DNA of 19,426 nt from NCBI GenBank assembly GCA_020348625.1, contig CP070752.1, positions 586,845 through 606,270 of the forward strand. The letters run 5' to 3'. The notes under the pieces were generated by a model. The model ran no database searches and was not told the origin of the DNA. It saw only the letters and a list, made by a program, of their open reading frames with translations. Source of the stretch: Deltaproteobacteria bacterium (GTDB taxonomy: Bacteria > Desulfobacterota > DSM-4660 > Desulfatiglandales > B25-G16). The translations under genes were made by a program, and so were the position numbers. Shown in pieces: positions 6,754-14,165 of this stretch (within the stretch, counting starts at the first letter, position 1; the number at the start of each line of letters is the position of its first letter).

Positions 6754-8307
6754 CTAAACGGGGATATTTCCGTGTTTCTTTGCCGGTCGTGTTTCCCGCT
6801 TGGTGAAGAGCATCTCCAGGGCACTGATGATGTGCTGCCTTGTCTCGTTGGGCAGGATGACTGCATCCACAAATCCTCTGGAGGCCGCTATGTACGGGTT
6901 GGAAAAATGATCTCGATACTCGCTGGTCTTTTCCTCGCGCTTGGCGCTGGGGTCGTCTGCCCCCTGAATCTCTTTCCTGTGAACGATCTCGGCGGCCTGC
7001 TCTGCACCCATGACCGCGATTTCGGCCGTAGGCCAGGCGAGCACATAATCACTTCCCAAGGGCTTTCCGCACATGGCCAGAAAGGCCCCACCATAGTCCT
7101 TTCTGGTTATCACGGTTATCTTAGGAACGGTGGCCTCGCTGTAACACCACAGGAGCTTGGCGCCATGTCGGATAATGCCTCCCCATTCCTGGTTGCTGCC
7201 CGGAAGATAACCCGGCACATCAACAAGGGTAACAAGGGGTATATTGAAGGCATCGCAAAACCGAATGAACCGGGTTGCCTTATCCGACGCGTTAACATCC
7301 AGGCACCCGGCCAGGAACTTGGGCTGATTGGCGATGATGCCCACAGTTCTCCCGTCGAGGCGGGCAAAACAGACAATCATGTTCTTGGCGTAATGCTCGT
7401 GAGGTTCTAAGATCTGTCCTCTGTCCACGATGGAGTGAATAACGTCTTTCATGTCATAATGGGACCTTGGATTGTCCGGTATTATGGTGTCGAGGCCAGG
7501 ATCGGTTCGATGAGGATCGTCTCCCTGATCAACGCGTGGAGGATCTTCCATATTGTTCGACGGCAGATACGTGAGCATTTCCCTGATCATCTCGATACAA
7601 TGGGCATCGCTTTCACAGGCAAAATGGGCGACCCCGCTTTTCGTGTTGTGCACCATGGCTCCACCCAGATCCTCGAAGCTGATTTCCTCCCCGATGGTTG
7701 CCTTGATTACCGCAGGGCCGGTGATAAACATGTGACTGCTTTTCTTGGTCATGAATATCCAGTCTGTCATGGCAGGGGAATACACGGCACCTCCTGCGGT
7801 AGGGCCCATGATGGCTGAGATCTGGGGGATGACGCCGGAAGCACACGAGTTTCGGTAGAAGATGTCGCCGTAACCGGCGAGGGAGTCGACACCCTCCTGA
7901 ATTCGTGCCCCCCCTGAGTCGTTGAAGCCAATGATAGGGGCACCGGTCTTGAGCGCCAGATCCATGACCTTGCATATCTTTTTGGCATGCATCTCTCCCA
8001 GGGTACCGGCCAGGGCTGTGAAATCCTGCGAATAGGCAAAGGCCAAGCTTCCGTTTACGGTACCGTGTCCGGTGATCACCCCTTCTCCGGGGATAAAGGT
8101 CTGGGGCATATCGAAGTCGGTGCAGCGATGTCTCACGAACATGTCCAGCTCCCGGAAGCTGCCAGAATCAAACAGGAGATCGATCCTTTCACGAGCGGTG
8201 AGCTTGCCCCGCTCATGCTGCTTGTCTATTTGTTTAGGCCCGCCCATGGCGAGCTCTTTTTCCTTTCTCGCTTGAAGCTCTTTCAGTTTATCTGCAGTGG
8301 TATCCAT
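6754..8307 (-). CDS. Biotin-dependent acyl-CoA carboxyltransferase (propionyl-CoA carboxylase beta / methylmalonyl-CoA decarboxylase alpha type)
   Basis: Carboxyltransferase subunit that moves CO2 between carboxybiotin and an acyl-CoA such as propionyl-CoA/methylmalonyl-CoA. It has the tandem crotonase-fold organisation. The N-terminal half contains GGARIQEGVDSLAGYGDIF (from residue ~132) and GPTAGGAVYSPAMTDW; the C-terminal half contains VDVPGYLPGSNQEWGGI and AWPTAEIAVMGAEQAAEI. Length 517 residues is typical. The frame is open to 8325, but the GTG there lies in the Shine-Dalgarno region: GGAGGAGG precedes ATG at 8307 by about 5-7 nt, so 8307 is the start. It begins only 32 bp after the rplT stop, so it is probably co-transcribed with the ribosomal operon. 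No biotin carboxylase, biotin carrier or membrane decarboxylase subunit is in the window, so carboxylase, decarboxylase and transcarboxylase roles cannot be separated. Confidence 0.93.
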   Translation of the reverse strand: MDTTADKLKELQARKEKELAMGGPKQIDKQHERGKLTARERIDLLFDSGSFRELDMFVRHRCTDFDMPQTFIPGEGVITGHGTVNGSLAFAYSQDFTALAGTLGEMHAKKICKVMDLALKTGAPIIGFNDSGGARIQEGVDSLAGYGDIFYRNSCASGVIPQISAIMGPTAGGAVYSPAMTDWIFMTKKSSHMFITGPAVIKATIGEEISFEDLGGAMVHNTKSGVAHFACESDAHCIEMIREMLTYLPSNNMEDPPRVDQGDDPHRTDPGLDTIIPDNPRSHYDMKDVIHSIVDRGQILEPHEHYAKNMIVCFARLDGRTVGIIANQPKFLAGCLDVNASDKATRFIRFCDAFNIPLVTLVDVPGYLPGSNQEWGGIIRHGAKLLWCYSEATVPKITVITRKDYGGAFLAMCGKPLGSDYVLAWPTAEIAVMGAEQAAEIVHRKEIQGADDPSAKREEKTSEYRDHFSNPYIAASRGFVDAVILPNETRQHIISALEMLFTKRETRPAKKHGNIPV

Positions 8308-8339
8308 TAAAACCTCCTCCTCCACTCAACGCACTTCCA

Positions 8340-8684
8340 TCATCCCGCCATCCTCGCCACCTGGGCAAACCCCGCAGGGTCGCTGACAGCCATCTCGGCA
8401 AGGATCTTGCGGTCGATTTCAATGCCTGCCTTGTGTAGGCCTCCCATGAGCATGCTGTAGGAGAGCCCGTTTTCCCTGGCAGCTGCGTTGATCCTGATAA
8501 TCCACAGCCTCCTGAAATCGCCCTTTCGCTTCTTACGGTCCCGGTAGGCATACTGGCGGGATCGCATGACCGCCACGGTGGCGGTCTTTACCAGGCGTCG
8601 GTTGCCGCCGCGGAATCCCTTGGCAGCCTTGAGGATCTTCTTTCTCCTCCTCCTGGACTGGGGTATGTTGCTTGCTCGTGGCAT
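8340..8684 (-). CDS. rplT: 50S ribosomal protein L20
   Basis: L20 binds 23S rRNA early in large-subunit assembly and in many bacteria also represses its own operon. The product (114 residues, family about 117) starts [19 protein letters not shown] and contains the conserved GFRGG and [13 protein letters not shown] segments. The start ATG at 8684 is preceded by AAGGAA at suitable distance. It is the last translation gene of thrS-infC-rpmI-rplT. In many bacteria pheS and pheT follow; here a carboxyltransferase does. Confidence 0.98.
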   Translation of the reverse strand: MPRASNIPQSRRRRKKILKAAKGFRGGNRRLVKTATVAVMRSRQYAYRDRKKRKGDFRRLWIIRINAAARENGLSYSMLMGGLHKAGIEIDRKILAEMAVSDPAGFAQVARMAG

Positions 8685-8726
8685 GATCTAGTTCCTTATC
8701 GTTATATCAGGGTAAAAGCAGAGCGC

Positions 8727-8924
8727 TTACAGGGAGGGAACCAGACGCTCGATCTGGGCCCGGTTGGTCTTATCGAGCAGGGTTGCCTTCCTGAGGTTAC
8801 GCTTTCGTTTGGAGCTCTTTTTGGTCAGGATGTGACTGGCGTAGGCCTTGTTTCGTACCAGCTTTCCCCCGCCGGTTCGCTTGAAGCGTTTTGCTGCCCC
8901 CTTGTTGGTCTTTAGTTTTGGCAT
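8727..8924 (-). CDS. rpmI: 50S ribosomal protein L35
   Basis: A small basic protein of the large ribosomal subunit, 65 residues (family 64-66). The N-terminus [20 protein letters not shown] and the later [15 protein letters not shown] are diagnostic. The start is ATG at 8924. Its ribosome-binding site, GGAGGATAAGG, overlaps the last codons and stop of infC (GGA GGA TAA), so translation of the two is likely coupled. An open frame extends further upstream to 9017 but that part is only overlap with infC. Confidence 0.98.
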   Translation of the reverse strand: MPKLKTNKGAAKRFKRTGGGKLVRNKAYASHILTKKSSKRKRNLRKATLLDKTNRAQIERLVPSL

Positions 8925-8931
8925 AGTAGCC

Positions 8932-9444
8932 TTATCCTCCTGATTTCGGCACGACAAACATGGAGAGGTCTCGTCCCTGCATCTTAGGGGCGCTCTCAAC
9001 CGTGCCGATGTCTTCAATCTGTTTGATGACCTCGTTGAGCAGGTTGAGCCCCAGCTCGGTATGGAATCGTTCCCTGCCCCTGAAGATCATGGAGACCTTG
9101 ACCTTGTCGCCGTTGGTCAAAAACCGCCGGATGTTCCTCACCTTGACCCCCACATCGTGTTCCGCGGTCAGGGGACGGAGCTTTACCTCCTTGAGGTGCT
9201 GGGATTTGGTCTTGCCCTTGGTCTTCTTGGCGCTTTGGTACCTGAGCTTGCCGTAGTCCATGATGCGGCAGACCGGGGGGTCTGCATTGGGGGCTACCTC
9301 AACCAGATCGAGGCTTTCCTCCTGGGCACCGATCAGGGCCTCTTTGATGGTGACAATGCCGATCTGTGTTCCGTCTGATGCAATCAATCGTACCCGGGGG
9401 GCCCTGATCTGCTCGTTGACCCGTACCTCAGCTCTTTTGCTAAT
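8932..9444 (-). CDS. infC: Translation initiation factor IF-3, with ATT start codon
   Basis: IF-3 binds the 30S subunit, prevents premature 50S joining and proofreads the start codon. Reading from ATG/GTG/TTG gives only 151 residues (TTG at 9387) and cuts into the conserved N-domain. Extending the frame upstream gives [20 protein letters not shown], the family N-terminus (typically ...INEQIRAPxVRLI), with no ATG, GTG or TTG before it. It begins at ATT (9444-9442), 5 nt after a strong AGGAGG (9455-9450), giving 170 residues (E. coli 180). In E. coli infC also starts with AUU, and IF-3 represses its own synthesis by discriminating against this codon; the same autoregulation is likely here. Later segments [11 protein letters not shown] and [19 protein letters not shown] confirm the identity. 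The upstream thrS stop (TAG 9449-9447) is only 2 nt from the ATT. Confidence 0.96.
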   Translation of the reverse strand: MSKRAEVRVNEQIRAPRVRLIASDGTQIGIVTIKEALIGAQEESLDLVEVAPNADPPVCRIMDYGKLRYQSAKKTKGKTKSQHLKEVKLRPLTAEHDVGVKVRNIRRFLTNGDKVKVSMIFRGRERFHTELGLNLLNEVIKQIEDIGTVESAPKMQGRDLSMFVVPKSGG

Positions 9445-9456
9445 CGCTACCTCCTC
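9445..9456 (-). promoter_or_regulatory. Ribosome-binding site that fixes the ATT start of infC
   Basis: GAGGAGG on the minus strand (9456-9450) lies inside the last two Arg codons (AGG AGG) and next to the stop of thrS, with 5 nt to the ATT at 9444. It is a near-perfect Shine-Dalgarno at ideal spacing. No other start candidate lies near it, so it decides the infC start. It implies translational coupling between thrS and infC. Confidence 0.88.
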
Positions 9457-11381
9457 GCTTGTGTGTCGTCGGTGATTCTGGTTATGAGCTCCTCAGGTGG
9501 CATGGGAGGGAGGTTTCGCCCATCCCGCAGCCTGACCGTTACCGTGCCGGTTTCCACCTCTTTGTCTCCGATAACCACCATGTACGGTATCTTGTTGACC
9601 TGGGCCTCCCTCACCTTAAAGCTGAGCTTCTCATTTCGGAAGTCGTTTTCCACCCTGATTCCTGCCTCGGAGAGGATCTTGTTTATTTTTTCCCCATAGG
9701 GGATGTTTCGATCGGTTATGGTCAAGAGCACCGCCTGCACGGGAGCCAGCCAGACTGGGAAGGCCCCGCCATAATGCTCGATAAGAATGCCAAAGAAGCG
9801 CTCCAGGGAACCGAGAAGGGCCCGATGCACCATGTAGGGCCTGTGTTCCTGCCCATCCGGCCCGACAAAGGTCATGTCAAAGCGCTCCGGCAGGTTGAAG
9901 TCGAACTGGATGGTGGTGCACTGCCAGGCCCGACCAAGCGCGTCCTTGATCTTTATGTCGATCTTGGGCCCGTAGAAGACCGCCTCACCCTCTTCGCGCT
10001 TGTAGGTCAGCTCCCTGCGCTCCAGGGCCTTGACAAGGGATTGCTCCGCCATCTCCCACATAGGATCGCCGCCTATGTACTTCTCCTTGCGCTCCGGGTG
10101 ACGGACGGAAAGCATTACATCGTAGTCGTGGAAGCCAAAGGAGCGCAAAAGATGGAGGGTCAGGTCCAGGCAGCTTAGAACCTCATCCTCAATCTGGTCG
10201 GGACGACAAAAGATGTGGGCGTCATCCTGGGTAAAGCCCCGTACCCTGAGCAAGCCATGCATGACACCGGAACGCTCGTAGCGGTAAACCGTGCCCATTT
10301 CCGCCCAGCGGAGGGGCAACTCGCGGTAGCTTCTGATACGGCTGCGGTAGATCATGATATGGAAAGGGCAGTTCATCGGCTTAATGAAGAACTCCTGGCC
10401 CTCGATGTCCATGGGTGAGTACATGTTTTCGCGGTAAAAGTCGAGGTGACCGCTGGTCTGCCAAAGCTCGGCCCGGCCGATATGAGGCGAGTAGACTATC
10501 TCGTAGCCGGCATTGTAATGCTCTTGACGCCAAAAATCCTCGATGATGGTGCGTATCCTTCCGCCTTTGGGGTTCCAGAGAATCAGTCCGGACCCAAGGT
10601 CCTCATGGATGGTGAACAGGTCCAGTTCTCGCCCAAGCCTGCGGTGGTCTCTTTTTTTCGCCTCCTCGAGGTTCTTGAGGTATGTATCGAGGGACTCCTG
10701 GTCGGCAAAGGCTACCCCGTAAATCCTGCTGAGCATGGCGTTCCGCTCATCACCCCTCCAGTATGCCCCTGCCACACTGGTGAGATGAAAGGCCTTTATT
10801 CGGCCTGTTGAAGGCAGATGGGGGCCTCGGCACAGATCGGTGAAGTTGCCCTGCTGGTAAAGGCTCACTGTTTCGTCTGCGAGCTCCTCGATCAGTTCAA
10901 CCTTATAGGGTTCGGCCCGGGATTTGAAGTGCTCGATCGCCTCGCTCCTCGGTAGCTCGGTCCTAATAAAGGGCAGATCATCCTCTATTATAGTACCCAT
11001 CTTCTTTTCAATGGCGGGCAGGTCATCCGCCTCGAATGCCCGCTCATAGTCGAAATCGTAGTAAAAGCCATCCTCTATGGCAGGGCCGATGGTTACCTTG
11101 ACCCCGGGGAAAAGATCCCGTACCGCCTCAGCCATGACATGGGCGGTGCTGTGCCTGAGGATGTGAAGTCCCTCCGGAGTGTCGAGATAGACCGGTTCGA
11201 GCTCGGAGGGCGAGTCGATCAGTGTTGTCAGGTCTTTCAGCTCGCCGTTTATCCAGACAGCCGCTAGGTTTTGATGGCTATCTATTCCCAGGGCCTTGAG
11301 TGCCCCAAGGCCGTCCAGGCCCTGAAGGGAAACCTCGACAGGCGAGGAGCCTTTGAGGCGTATTGTTACCGTATCAGTCAT
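9447..11381 (-). CDS. thrS: Threonyl-tRNA synthetase
   Basis: Charges tRNA-Thr with threonine in the cytoplasm. The 644-residue product has all bacterial ThrRS parts: an N-terminal TGS domain (about 1-65), an editing domain with HSTAH at 77-81 and TDLCRGPH at 181-188 (the residues that hydrolyse Ser-tRNA-Thr), the class II catalytic core with motif 2 YRYERSGVMHGLLRVRGFTQDD, and a C-terminal anticodon-binding domain. The zinc ligands C338 (MNCPFH), H389 (DDAHIFC) and H519 (YMVHRA) are all present. The frame is open to 11486, but that extension runs over the promoter and leader hairpins; ATG at 11381 (MTDTVTIRL) is the natural start, with AGG about 10 nt upstream. It is first gene of the thrS-infC-rpmI-rplT operon. 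Confidence 0.98.
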   Translation of the reverse strand: MTDTVTIRLKGSSPVEVSLQGLDGLGALKALGIDSHQNLAAVWINGELKDLTTLIDSPSELEPVYLDTPEGLHILRHSTAHVMAEAVRDLFPGVKVTIGPAIEDGFYYDFDYERAFEADDLPAIEKKMGTIIEDDLPFIRTELPRSEAIEHFKSRAEPYKVELIEELADETVSLYQQGNFTDLCRGPHLPSTGRIKAFHLTSVAGAYWRGDERNAMLSRIYGVAFADQESLDTYLKNLEEAKKRDHRRLGRELDLFTIHEDLGSGLILWNPKGGRIRTIIEDFWRQEHYNAGYEIVYSPHIGRAELWQTSGHLDFYRENMYSPMDIEGQEFFIKPMNCPFHIMIYRSRIRSYRELPLRWAEMGTVYRYERSGVMHGLLRVRGFTQDDAHIFCRPDQIEDEVLSCLDLTLHLLRSFGFHDYDVMLSVRHPERKEKYIGGDPMWEMAEQSLVKALERRELTYKREEGEAVFYGPKIDIKIKDALGRAWQCTTIQFDFNLPERFDMTFVGPDGQEHRPYMVHRALLGSLERFFGILIEHYGGAFPVWLAPVQAVLLTITDRNIPYGEKINKILSEAGIRVENDFRNEKLSFKVREAQVNKIPYMVVIGDKEVETGTVTVRLRDGRNLPPMPPEELITRITDDTQARR

Positions 11382-11393
11382 GAGTTTGAACCT

Positions 11394-11436
11394 GATTAAA
11401 ATAAGGCACCTAAGGTAAACATGCAACTTAGATGCC
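11394..11436 (-). terminator. Leader stem-loop with T-rich tail upstream of thrS (candidate attenuator)
   Basis: On the minus strand GGCATCTAAG (11436-11427) pairs with CTTAGGTGCC (11414-11405): 10 bp with one G-U pair and a 12-nt loop, followed by TTATTTTAAT (11404-11395). It lies between the candidate promoter and the thrS start, so it looks like an intrinsic terminator inside the leader. The 5' arm can instead pair in a second hairpin (11433-11447), which would prevent this one. Confidence 0.6.
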
Positions 11437-11447
11437 TCAACAAGGCA
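11433..11447 (-). promoter_or_regulatory. Alternative leader hairpin that competes with the thrS attenuator
   Basis: TGCCT (11447-11443) pairs with AGGCA (11437-11433) around a 5-nt loop. Four of its bases (11433-11436) are also used in the 5' arm of the terminator-like stem at 11405-11436, so both cannot form at once. Shortness makes it the weaker structure; factors binding here are unknown. I see no T-box sequence. Confidence 0.4.
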
Positions 11448-11466
11448 GAATAAAAAAGCGTATGTA

Positions 11467-11496
11467 CCTATAGCATGTTTTTCCACCCCCTTGCAA
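11467..11496 (-). promoter_or_regulatory. Sigma-70-type promoter of the thrS operon
   Basis: Minus-strand -35 TTGCAA (11496-11491) and -10 TATAGG (11472-11467) are 18 bp apart, and TGC before the -10 makes it an extended -10 type. Transcription would start near 11460 and give a leader of about 80 nt before the thrS ATG, which contains both hairpins. No better candidate is seen between 11382 and 11720. Confidence 0.55.
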
Positions 11497-11720
11497 GCCT
11501 TTATTTACACCGGGGAACCGAACAAAGGTCTATTCTTAACCCGTGAAACCATGTCCTTTGAGTGTGGAAAGAGGTGCTGAGCAGGGCCTACTCTTATTTG
11601 CTTTGGAGATAACCGCGAGGCGTGGTGGAGTGACATGGGGTTTTTCGGCTGGGACTTTCGGCCCGCGACGTGCTCCCTCAGGCTAACTGGGGGCTCCGGC
11701 TTCGCCCACTGATACGCCAT
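11497..11720. other. Spacer upstream of the thrS promoter
   Basis: About 220 bp between a terminator (11721-11737) and the thrS promoter. A minus-strand frame (11505-11720, 71 codons) is open, but it starts in the T-run of the terminator without a ribosome-binding site and its product matches nothing that I recognise. I see no RNA gene here. Confidence 0.45.
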
Positions 11721-11737
11721 AAAAAGGCCAGCGGCCT
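11721..11737 (-). terminator. Intrinsic terminator
   Basis: Minus-strand AGGCC-GCT-GGCCT followed by TTTTT (stem 11737-11733 with 11729-11725, T-run down to 11721). It lies after the carboxyltransferase remnant and would end transcription from the TRAP operon before the thrS promoter. The 5-bp stem is short but GC-rich. Confidence 0.6.
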
Positions 11738-11844
11738 CCCGCCAGTCACAGCAGAAAGGGCCTCGCGACCCTCCGGATGCTAGAGAATGTCTAATGCCCT
11801 CAGCGGTAATTTGCTGGGAAGGAAACAGGAGGAGCCATGGTCTA

Positions 11845-12000
11845 TCAGCAGCGCATGCCCGGCTTCTTCACCCCCAGGTTGTCGCCTTCAACCTCATAGG
11901 CCATTTGAACCCAGTCACACAAAAGGACTTGCGTATCTCGGGGATCGATGATCTCCTCTATGCCAAAGGCCTCCAGCATCCTGGTTGTTTGATTACTTAC
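11845..12000 (-). pseudogene. C-terminal remnant of a biotin-dependent carboxyltransferase
   Basis: Immediately after the stop of the TRAP permease and in its frame, 51 codons stay open to TGA at 11847-11845. The product contains MLEAFGIEEIIDPRDT and later LLCDWVQMAYE and LGVKKPGMRC. This resembles the extreme C-terminus of acyl-CoA carboxylase carboxyltransferases (a '..EEIIDPRDTR..L' segment followed by a short basic tail). The one ATG (11979) starts right in the motif, and the N-terminal ~500 residues and both crotonase-fold domains are missing. It is not a copy of the carboxyltransferase at 6754-8307, whose end is different. I read it as the 3' stump of a deleted gene; it was recognised by eye only. 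Confidence 0.6.
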
Positions 12001-13866
12001 TTATGTTTCCACCTGAGGGAGGGTCTTGTGTGATACCCTTCTCTCAACAACTACAAGAATTATTAGGAGTAGTAAGCCCACTATTGTTATAGTATAACTT
12101 GGCCAGAATATAAGGATTGATGCGAGAACGAAAAAGAATCTCTTCCACCACCCGATGCTCTCCAGTAGATACCCTTGGGCACCGATGGCCAGGGAAAATA
12201 TCCCTATACCCGCGATTAAGAATACAAAGAGTATATCCAGCAGGGAGCCCTTCATAATAAGAGCGGGGTTATACACAAACAGATACGGCAACGTATAGAG
12301 CACGATACCGAACCTCACGGCCTCAAGGCCGGTTTTCATAGGGTGTGATCCAGCAATGGCGGCTGCGGTAAAGGCGGTGGTGCAGACCGGTGGGGTAATC
12401 AGGGAAAGAGTACAAAAATAAAAAATGAAGAGATGAGCAGCAATTGGGTTTACACCCATTTCGACCAAGATCGGCACCTCCAAAGCCGCTAATACGATAT
12501 ATGATACCACTGGCGGAAGCCCCATCCCCAATACTATCGAGATAATCATGATCCAGAATAAGGTAAATAAAAGGCTCCCTCCTGCCAAAAAATCTATTAT
12601 CTCGGATAGCTTCATTCCAACTCCAGTCAGGGTAAGGAGCCCCAGAATAATCCCTGCTGCGGCACAGGGGATGGTTATCATTATCATCCTAACCGCACCA
12701 TCCCTTAAGGCACTAATCACCTTGGAAATGCTCTGGGTTTTAGCGAAGATCGCAATTATCCATAGAGAAAGCAGGGAATAGGCACAGGCAAACATTGCAG
12801 AATATCTGGCAGCCAGCAGCGCTATCAACAAACCAACCGGTATGACAAAGAAAAAGCCTTTCTTTAGAGCAGGTAAAAACTTAGGCACCTCTTCACCCGG
12901 CAAACCTCTAAATCCCTTTTGTCCGGCATGGAAATCCACCATCAAGAAGAGGCCGAAATAGTGAAAGAAAGCAGGCAAAGCTGCTGCTATGCAGACCTCC
13001 CAATAACTCATTCCTAGCATCTGGGCCATTATAAAGGCCACCGCCCCCATAATTGGAGGTGTCTTATACCCTCCAGAAGATGCAACTGACTCAATAGCGC
13101 CGGCTATATAGGGCTCTACACCTGATTTTTTCATCATAGGGATGGTAACTGCGCCGGTTGTCGCAACATTCGCTGCAGGGCTCCCTGATAACATCCCCAT
13201 AAGCCCGCTTGCAAACACGGCTATCTTTGCCGGACCTCCACGTTGCCGACCTGCTACCGAGGTAGCGATATTTAAGAAGACGCTTGAGGCCCCCGAAACC
13301 TCAACAAATGAGCCAAACAGGATAAATATAATGACAATAGTGGCACATACCCCCACAGGGGTCGAGTAGATACCTTCAGTTCCGGCAAACACTTGAACCA
13401 CAATCCTCTCCAAATTGTATCCTCTGTGGGCCAAGAAGCCAGGAATGTAGTTTCCAAAATAGGTATATCCTATGAAGATAAGGACAATTATCACGAGCGC
13501 CCAGCCAATGGTGCGCCTGGTGAGCTCAAGGATGATCGCTATTGCGGCCAATCCCAGGATGAGACCAGTGGTGGTAAGAAATGGTGAGATGTATAATTCC
13601 TTCCAGTTTAGTACCAGGTAAATGTTGGCAAGGGCAAAAAGGACGCCAAGAAATACATTAATGCTTAAATCGATCCACGGGTGGCGTTTCGCCATCTTTA
13701 ATCGGTATATGAAAAGGGCAATAATAAAAACTATAGCGAGGTGTAAAGTTCTCTGTATGATAGTTTCAAAGATTCCAAAAAAGGCGGTGTAGAGCGATAT
13801 TACAGAAAGGCTTACCGCAAAGATGGTTACCAAGACAGAGAGATACCTATCTATCTTTTCATGCAT
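12001..13866 (-). CDS. TRAP transporter fused permease (4TM/12TM, TAXI type)
   Basis: Inner-membrane permease of a TRAP transporter, with the small (DctQ-like) and large (DctM-like) parts in one chain of 621 residues. Hydrophobic helices run along the whole length. The signature of the large subunit is visible as GMLSGSPAANVATTGAVTIP, followed by AGAIESVASSGGYKTPPIMG and later GMGLPPVVSYI. It takes up a substrate delivered by the binding protein, driven by an Na+ or H+ gradient. The frame is open to 13896, but GGAGGAG (13880-13874) is 7 nt before ATG at 13866, so that is the start. The binding protein is encoded upstream at 14166-15179, the normal TAXI-TRAP order. A stem-loop between them probably lowers permease expression relative to binding protein. 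Confidence 0.95.
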   Translation of the reverse strand: MHEKIDRYLSVLVTIFAVSLSVISLYTAFFGIFETIIQRTLHLAIVFIIALFIYRLKMAKRHPWIDLSINVFLGVLFALANIYLVLNWKELYISPFLTTTGLILGLAAIAIILELTRRTIGWALVIIVLIFIGYTYFGNYIPGFLAHRGYNLERIVVQVFAGTEGIYSTPVGVCATIVIIFILFGSFVEVSGASSVFLNIATSVAGRQRGGPAKIAVFASGLMGMLSGSPAANVATTGAVTIPMMKKSGVEPYIAGAIESVASSGGYKTPPIMGAVAFIMAQMLGMSYWEVCIAAALPAFFHYFGLFLMVDFHAGQKGFRGLPGEEVPKFLPALKKGFFFVIPVGLLIALLAARYSAMFACAYSLLSLWIIAIFAKTQSISKVISALRDGAVRMIMITIPCAAAGIILGLLTLTGVGMKLSEIIDFLAGGSLLFTLFWIMIISIVLGMGLPPVVSYIVLAALEVPILVEMGVNPIAAHLFIFYFCTLSLITPPVCTTAFTAAAIAGSHPMKTGLEAVRFGIVLYTLPYLFVYNPALIMKGSLLDILFVFLIAGIGIFSLAIGAQGYLLESIGWWKRFFFVLASILIFWPSYTITIVGLLLLIILVVVERRVSHKTLPQVET

Positions 13867-13896
13867 TGAAGATCTCCTCCATGTTGCTTTCCACAT

Positions 13897-14079
13897 TTAG
13901 AGTAAGAGCATTTTATATCCCGCTATTCGCCTCCCCAGCATCCTTGAAATCTCCTGTAGCTGCACAATCTTATCCTGACTCCAAGTCCTTGACATCCTGC
14001 GGAAAACGGTTGTGTCCATACCGCCACGCATACTGGTTGTGGCCCGCCAGGTATGTACTATACCTAAAATGGGATTAAC
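13897..14079. other. Spacer between TRAP permease and the intergenic stem-loop
   Basis: A minus-strand frame of 40 codons (ATG at 14019, TAA at 13899-13897) is open in the same frame as the permease, directly before it. The peptide is basic and unrecognised and has no strong ribosome-binding site. It may be a leader peptide or chance; I do not call it a gene. Confidence 0.3.
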
Positions 14080-14119
14080 ATAAACCGAAGGAGAGTTTAC
14101 CCATTCTCCTTCGGTTTAT
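14080..14119 (-). terminator. 15-bp perfect stem-loop between binding protein and permease genes
   Basis: Arms 14080-14094 and 14105-14119 are perfectly complementary (ATAAACCGAAGGAGA and its reverse complement) around a 10-nt loop. The T-run on either side is short (GGTTTAT), so it looks like a partial terminator or an RNA-stabilising 3' structure more than a full stop. It begins 46 bp after the binding-protein stop codon. In transporters that need much more binding protein than permease, such structures commonly set the ratio; that role here is inferred. Confidence 0.75.
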
Positions 14120-14165
14120 TCATCTCCCTTTTGGATCTTTCAAGGCAGCATCAAGGGTAATCATA

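Noticed and set aside
9459..10178. Plus-strand frame of 239 codons opposite thrS
   Set aside because: It is a shadow of thrS, whose catalytic, editing and zinc residues are all intact on the minus strand.
11382..11486. N-terminal extension of thrS by 35 residues
   Set aside because: It would run through the promoter -10 region and leader hairpins, and the TGS domain starts normally at 11381.
11505..11720. Minus-strand 71-codon frame between terminator and thrS promoter
   Set aside because: It starts inside the T-run of a terminator without a ribosome-binding site and ends next to the thrS promoter; not recognised.
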